NCBI GenBank assembly: GCA_949076555.1
Contig: CARUOB010000033.1
Coordinates: 21,809 to 31,386, forward strand
Reading direction: 5' to 3'
Source of the DNA: an uncultured Lachnospiraceae bacterium
Lineage (GTDB): Bacteria; Bacillota; Clostridia; Lachnospirales; Lachnospiraceae
DNA length: 9,578 nt
A model generated the notes under the pieces. The model was given only the letters and a program-made list of their open reading frames with translations. It made no database searches and was not told the origin of the DNA. The position numbers and the translations under genes were made by a program. This document shows positions 5,917 to 9,578 of the stretch, one piece after another; the first letter of the stretch is position 1, and each line of letters opens with the position of its first letter.

Positions 5917-6315
5917 ATGAGCTCGTTGATGGACACGAATATGTTCGATTATGTGAATGTGCTGGATAAGGCGCTGGACGCGTCTGCGCTCAGGCACGAG
6001 GCGATTTCCAATAACCTTTCAAATGTGGATACGCCGAATTACAAGAGGCAGGATGTGAATTTTGAGACGCAGCTTGCCAAGGCTCTGCGTCATTCCCGGT
6101 ATACATCCATGGATGCGAAGGTGGCGGATCTGAAAATGAGACGTCTGGACCCGATTCCCTATAGGGAATATACAGGCTTTTCTTACCGCATAGACGGCAA
6201 TAACGTGGACCCGGACACTGAGGGCGTATATCTGGCGAAAAACCAGATCGTTTATCAGGGACTTGAACAGAGTGTGTCCCAGGAATTTAAGAATTTGCAG
6301 TTAGTGATGAAGTAA
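5917..6315 (+). CDS. flgB: Flagellar basal-body rod protein FlgB
   Basis: FlgB is a proximal-rod subunit exported by the flagellar type III apparatus and assembled on top of FliE and the MS ring. The 132-residue length is typical. The N-terminus has the rod-protein signature ALRHEAISNNLSNVDTPNYKRQDVNFE. The C-terminus, YQGLEQSVSQEFKNLQLVMK, would form the second half of the coiled-coil core of the rod subunit. There is no signal peptide, as expected for this export route. Two starts are possible. ATG 5911 is only 1 base after AAGGAG (5904-5909), too close, whereas ATG 5917 has 7 bases of spacing and gives MSSLMDTNMFDYV, so 5917 is preferred. It is the first gene of the flagellar operon, downstream of the promoter at 5852-5879. 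Confidence 0.96.
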   Translation: MSSLMDTNMFDYVNVLDKALDASALRHEAISNNLSNVDTPNYKRQDVNFETQLAKALRHSRYTSMDAKVADLKMRRLDPIPYREYTGFSYRIDGNNVDPDTEGVYLAKNQIVYQGLEQSVSQEFKNLQLVMK

Positions 6316-6336
6316 CCGCACGGGAAGCATTTTAAC

Positions 6337-6361
6337 AGCCCGCGCCGCAGGGCGCTTCGCT
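6337..6361 (+). other. GC-rich hairpin in the flgB-flgC gap
   Basis: GCGCC (6342-6346) pairs with GGCGC (6351-6355) around a GCAG loop, with a short outer AGC/GCT extension after an unpaired C/T bulge. It lies about 20 bases after the flgB stop. No T-tract follows directly, so it is more likely an RNA processing or stability element than a terminator. Confidence 0.45.
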
Positions 6362-6395
6362 GAGAAATGTTTGGTCTCGTGTGAGAGAATGTTTG
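6361..6395 (+). repeat. Direct repeat in the flgB-flgC gap
   Basis: TGAGAAATGTTTG (6361-6373) recurs as TGAGAGAATGTTTG (6382-6395), identical except for one inserted G. The copies start 21 bases apart, two helical turns. They could be paired binding sites or a small duplication. A GTGTGTGTG run follows at 6413-6421. The 134-base gap between flgB and flgC contains no gene I can support and no convincing promoter. Confidence 0.5.
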
Positions 6396-6449
6396 CAAGC
6401 GGCATTTTTTGCGTGTGTGTGAATATGTAGTGTGCAGGAGGTAGAAGGC

Positions 6450-6896
6450 ATGGCTTTGTTTACGGCATTTGACATCAATGCGACGGGTATGACTGCGGAG
6501 CGTTTCCGTATGGACACGATTTCCCAGAATGTGGCGAACGCGAATACGACGAGGACGGAGGACGGGACACCTTACCGCAGAAAGATCGTGGTGTTTGAGG
6601 AGAAAAACTCCCCAACGCACTTCCACCAGATCCTAATGAAGGAGCATGAACGTTTTGCGGGCAACGGCGTGAAGGTGACCGGGGTTTATGAGGACACGAA
6701 GACAGAGGGGAACATGGTTTACGATCCCTCCCATCCGGATGCGGACGAAAACGGTTATGTGATGTACCCCAATGTAAATATTATCACGGAATTTACGAAC
6801 CTGATTGACGCGTCCCGCGCTTATCAGGCAAACGGCACCGCTTTTTCCGCCAGCAAGAATATGGCGACATTGGGTCTTAGTATCCTAAATAACTGA
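6450..6896 (+). CDS. flgC: Flagellar basal-body rod protein FlgC
   Basis: FlgC is a proximal-rod subunit of the flagellar basal body. At 148 residues it is of normal family length. The N-terminus MALFTAFDINATGMTAERFRMDTISQNVANANTTRTEDGTPYRRK carries the flagellar rod signature with the NVANANT core. The C-terminus, VNIITEFTNLIDASRAYQANGTAFSASKNMATLGLSILNN, contains the conserved SRAYQAN segment shared by rod and hook proteins. ATG 6450 is preferred over the in-frame GTG at 6432 because AGGAGG (6436-6441) lies 8 bases before it and the family N-terminus begins there. The gene ends in tandem stops (TGA at 6894-6896, then TAA). It is separated from flgB by an unusually long 134-base gap and from fliE by 78 bases. 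Confidence 0.96.
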   Translation: MALFTAFDINATGMTAERFRMDTISQNVANANTTRTEDGTPYRRKIVVFEEKNSPTHFHQILMKEHERFAGNGVKVTGVYEDTKTEGNMVYDPSHPDADENGYVMYPNVNIITEFTNLIDASRAYQANGTAFSASKNMATLGLSILNN

Positions 6897-6974
6897 TAAT
6901 GCGGCATAAGATATAAATGACGCATGTTATGAAAATTCAAGTTGAAATACGGAGAGTGTTGGAGGGAATAAAAA

Positions 6975-7301
6975 ATGGCTTTGAATATTACGGAATTGTA
7001 CAACGTCTCTTCGGGTGTGATTCAGGATGCCGCAAAGGCGGCGCCCACGACCCGCATCGAAGATTATAAGGAAAAAGGCTTCGATTCGATGTTACATACC
7101 GCGATAGACAATCTGAATACAACAAACAATTATCTGTCGCAGGCGGAAAACGAGGAGATCAAATGGGCGCTGGGTGAGACGGAGAACACCCATGACCTTA
7201 CCATTGCTCTGCAGAAGGCTTCTACGGCATTGCAGTACACGGTGGCGATCAGGGATAAACTCCTGGAAGCGTACAAAGAACTGACCCAGATGCAGGTTTA
7301 G
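6975..7301 (+). CDS. fliE: Flagellar hook-basal body complex protein FliE
   Basis: FliE joins the MS ring to the proximal rod and is among the earliest substrates of flagellar export. The protein has 108 residues, the usual length. Its C-terminal half is typical of the family: a helix containing NLNTTNNYLSQAENE, then GETENTHDLTIALQKASTALQYTVAIRDKLLEAYKELTQMQV, with the family's conserved H-D-L...A...A pattern and a final helix ending at Val. There is no signal peptide. The ATG at 6975 has GGAGGG 8 to 9 bases upstream. It sits between flgC and fliF as in B. subtilis, and no promoter is visible in either flanking gap. Confidence 0.95.
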   Translation: MALNITELYNVSSGVIQDAAKAAPTTRIEDYKEKGFDSMLHTAIDNLNTTNNYLSQAENEEIKWALGETENTHDLTIALQKASTALQYTVAIRDKLLEAYKELTQMQV

Positions 7302-7347
7302 TTCTGTTTAGCGCATAAAAGGAAACGCCGAAGGAGAACGGATTGCT

Positions 7348-8952
7348 GTGGAAAAGATATTAGAGAAACTGAAGGAATTGGGAAATAGAATAATGGAGTG
7401 GTGGAACCGCTTCACATCAAAGCAGAAGACTTTGATCGTGGCTGTAGTGGCGGCGCTTATCATTGCGCTTGTGTATATCGTATACAGCCTCAACAGACCT
7501 GTGTATGTACCGCTAAGGGAGTGCGAAACCACCAAGGAAGCCTCGGAGGTGACAGAACTTCTGGACGGCGAGGGGTATCATTATCAGATTACGAACGACG
7601 GGTTGAATATCACGATTCTAGAGGAAGAACTTGGGCGGGCGAATCTGCTTCTTGGCGCAAACAATATTCAGGCGGTAAGCTACGGGATCGAAAATGTGAC
7701 GGACGGCGGCTTTTCCACCACGGAGTCAGATAAGCAGAAAAAGCACGTGGTATATTTGGAAAAGCAGTTGGAAAATGATTTCCTTACTATGTTTGCGTCG
7801 ATCAAGCGCGCCCGGGTTAAGTTAAACATTCCGGAGGACGACGGGACGCTGATCGCCCAGGAACAGGAATCTTCCGCGTGGGTGCTTTTGGAATTAAAGG
7901 ACGAGTTTTCGCAGGAGAGCGCAGCCTATTTGGCGCGCGCCATAGCCACGGCGCTTGGCAATGAAACCACAGATAATATCGTGATACTTGATTCGGATGG
8001 CAATATGCTGTTTACGGGGGATGAGAATTACTCTCCTTCCGGGCTGGCAAACGCCCACCTCTCCGTGAAGACCGAGGCGGAGAAGAATATGATAAACAAT
8101 GTGCGAAGGGTACTGCTTGGCACAAATGAGTTTGACAACGTGGAGGTATCGCCCAATCTGGTGTTGGATTTCTCCAACCAGACAAGTACGGAGCATACAT
8201 ATACCCCGGCAGAGGGGCAGACGCAGGGTGTGCTGAGTCATGAGGATCTTTACGACGAGGAGAATGTGAGCGGTGTGGGCGGCGTGCCCGGCACGGACTC
8301 CAATGACGACGATTCGACTTATGTGATCGAGGACAATTCCAGCACCCGTTCGACAAGGAGCGAGCAATCCAGAGATTATCTGCCAAACGAGAAGATCACC
8401 ACCATTGAGACGCCTTCCGGTGTGATCAACTATGCGGCATCGTCTCTGGCGGCATCCCTGATCCGCTACAACGTGATCCGGGAGGAGGATGTGGACGCGC
8501 AGGGGCTTTTGGACGGCGTGAGCTGGGAGGAATACAAGCTCGCCAACAGCGAACGCACACGGATTGAACTGGACGAGACTTTTTATAGCGCCGCTGCGAA
8601 CGCAACGGGTATTGACGCAGATAATATTACACTGGTGGCGTACAGCGAGAACCTTTTCTTTGACGCGGAGGGTTCACCGATCACGGCGACGGATGTTCTG
8701 CAGATCCTTCTGATTATTGTGATTTTGGCGCTGCTGGCATTTGTGGTGCTGCGCAGCATGAGAAGCGAGAAGCACGAGGAGGAAGAAGAAGAGCTGTCCG
8801 TGGAGACGCTTTTGCAGTCCGATGTGGCGCTTGAAGAGATTTCCTCCGAGAATGAGTCCGAGGAGAAGCGGCTTGTCAACAAATTTGTGGAAGAGAATCC
8901 GGAGGCGGCGGCGAATCTGCTGCGCAACTGGTTAAACGAAGACTGGGGGTAG
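7348..8952 (+). CDS. fliF: Flagellar MS-ring protein FliF
   Basis: FliF assembles in the cytoplasmic membrane into the MS ring, the base on which the rod, export gate and C ring are built. The 534-residue protein has the expected layout: an N-terminal membrane helix (about 28-48), the extracytoplasmic ring-building domains (NRPVYVPL onward, including NIPEDDGTLIAQEQESSAWVLLEL and NVEVSPNLVLDF), a Ser/Asp/Glu-rich loop (about 290-345), a second membrane helix (about 453-470) and an acidic cytoplasmic tail. The final FVEENPEAAANLLRNWLNEDWG matches the FliG-binding peptide of the family. The start is GTG 7348, with AAGGAG at 7331-7336, a spacing of 11 bases, somewhat long. The next in-frame ATG, at 7393, would cut into the cytoplasmic N-terminus and has no better site. 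The stop is 5 bases before the fliG ATG, indicating coupled translation of interacting partners. Confidence 0.96.
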   Translation: MEKILEKLKELGNRIMEWWNRFTSKQKTLIVAVVAALIIALVYIVYSLNRPVYVPLRECETTKEASEVTELLDGEGYHYQITNDGLNITILEEELGRANLLLGANNIQAVSYGIENVTDGGFSTTESDKQKKHVVYLEKQLENDFLTMFASIKRARVKLNIPEDDGTLIAQEQESSAWVLLELKDEFSQESAAYLARAIATALGNETTDNIVILDSDGNMLFTGDENYSPSGLANAHLSVKTEAEKNMINNVRRVLLGTNEFDNVEVSPNLVLDFSNQTSTEHTYTPAEGQTQGVLSHEDLYDEENVSGVGGVPGTDSNDDDSTYVIEDNSSTRSTRSEQSRDYLPNEKITTIETPSGVINYAASSLAASLIRYNVIREEDVDAQGLLDGVSWEEYKLANSERTRIELDETFYSAAANATGIDADNITLVAYSENLFFDAEGSPITATDVLQILLIIVILALLAFVVLRSMRSEKHEEEEEELSVETLLQSDVALEEISSENESEEKRLVNKFVEENPEAAANLLRNWLNEDWG

Positions 8953-8957
8953 GATAA

Positions 8958-9578
8958 ATGGCAGCAGCAAAAGCGGATGAGAAGATCAACGGACTCCAGA
9001 AAGCGGCCATCTTAATGATTGCTCTTGGGCCGGAAAAGTCGGCCTCCATCTTTAAACACCTCAAGGAGGACGAGGTGGAGGAGCTGACGCTGGAGATTGC
9101 GAATACAAGGAGCATCACGCCGCAGGTCAAGGAAAGCGTAGTAAACGAATTTTATCAGGTGTGTCTGGCGCAGCAGTATATTGCGGAAGGCGGTATCAAC
9201 TACGCGAAAGAGCTTTTGGAGAAGTCCTTTGGCGCGGAGAAGGCGATGGACGTGATCGGCAAGCTGACGGCATCCCTGCAGGTAAAACCGTTCGAGTTTG
9301 TGAGAAAGGCCGATGCGGCGCAGCTCTTAAACTTTATTCAGGACGAACATCCGCAGACCATCGCGCTCATTCTGTCCTATCTGGCGCCCGGTCAGGCGGC
9401 AATCATTGTTTCGGCGCTTCCGCCGGACAGACAGGCGGACGTAACGAAGCGTATTGCGGTAATGGACAGAACGAGTCCGGACGTGATCAAGGAAGTGGAG
9501 AAGGTTTTGGAATCCAAGTTGTCATCGTTGGTGAATCAGGATTATACGATTATCGGCGGCGTGGACGCGGTCGTGGCG
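8958..9578 (+). CDS. fliG: Flagellar motor switch protein FliG, 3'-truncated
   Basis: FliG is the rotor protein on the cytoplasmic face of the MS ring. Its N-terminal domain binds the FliF tail, the middle domain binds FliM, and the C-terminal domain meets the stator. The first 207 residues of about 335-340 are present before the window ends. The N-terminal domain starts INGLQKAAILMIALGPEKSASIFKHLKEDEVEELTLEIA, and the middle domain contains the diagnostic EHPQ motif (residues 130-133) in FIQDEHPQTIALILSYL, followed by ALPPDRQADVTKRIAVMDRTSPDVIKEVEKVLE. The C-terminal torque-generating domain lies outside the window. The ATG at 8958 follows GGGGGTAGGA that overlaps the fliF stop, supporting translational coupling with fliF. 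Confidence 0.96.
   Translation, partial: MAAAKADEKINGLQKAAILMIALGPEKSASIFKHLKEDEVEELTLEIANTRSITPQVKESVVNEFYQVCLAQQYIAEGGINYAKELLEKSFGAEKAMDVIGKLTASLQVKPFEFVRKADAAQLLNFIQDEHPQTIALILSYLAPGQAAIIVSALPPDRQADVTKRIAVMDRTSPDVIKEVEKVLESKLSSLVNQDYTIIGGVDAVVA

Noticed and set aside
6390..6449. Separate promoter for flgC
   Set aside because: TTGCAA at 6393-6398 has no -10 element at 16-18 bases; the nearest TATGTA is 25 bases away.
7398..7733. Alternative + strand frame inside fliF
   Set aside because: It overlaps clear FliF coding sequence, has no ribosome binding site and its translation resembles no family I know.

Overview
This window looks like chromosomal housekeeping DNA from a motile, Gram-positive member of the Clostridia. 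A Lachnospiraceae-like organism is my best guess. The reasons are a CodY global regulator (found only in low-GC Firmicutes) next to flgB, strong AGGAGG-type ribosome binding sites, sigma-A-like promoters and moderate G+C content. The species assignment is inference from protein flavour and gene order. Every gene lies on the + strand. I see no mobile element, CRISPR array, tRNA or rRNA.

Layout: (1) 1-893, the 3' part of a comM/yifB-type AAA+ ATPase gene. (2) 899-2209, dprA, with an unusual charged N-terminal extension written in repetitive purine-rich DNA. (3) 2252-2525, a compact self-contained transcription unit: near-consensus promoter, a 55-codon unrecognised acidic helical protein, and an intrinsic terminator. 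(4) 2617-4786, topA with its own promoter and a possible hairpin at the very 5' end of its mRNA. (5) 4869-5806, codY with its own promoter, a 13/15 match to the CodY operator inside that promoter, and a terminator. (6) 5852-9578, a flagellar basal-body operon: sigma-A-type promoter, flgB, flgC, fliE, fliF and the 5' two thirds of fliG, which runs off the window.

How it fits together: comM and dprA act in handling incoming single-stranded DNA during natural transformation. TopA relaxes negative supercoils. CodY is a nutrient-sensing repressor, and the flagellar genes build the proximal rod (FlgB, FlgC), the rod/MS-ring adaptor (FliE), the MS ring (FliF) and the rotor/switch (FliG). The order dprA-topA-...-codY-flgB-flgC-fliE-fliF-fliG is the Bacillus subtilis order, but without trmFO, xerC/codV, hslV and hslU between topA and codY. 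The tightest regulatory inference is that CodY represses its own gene.

I did not find a wholly new multi-gene system. The points most worth a second look are the autoregulatory CodY box, the CodY effector domain that lacks the classical isoleucine-pocket signature while keeping the DNA-binding domain, the small monocistronic gene between dprA and topA, the DprA N-terminal extension, and the structured flgB-flgC gap.
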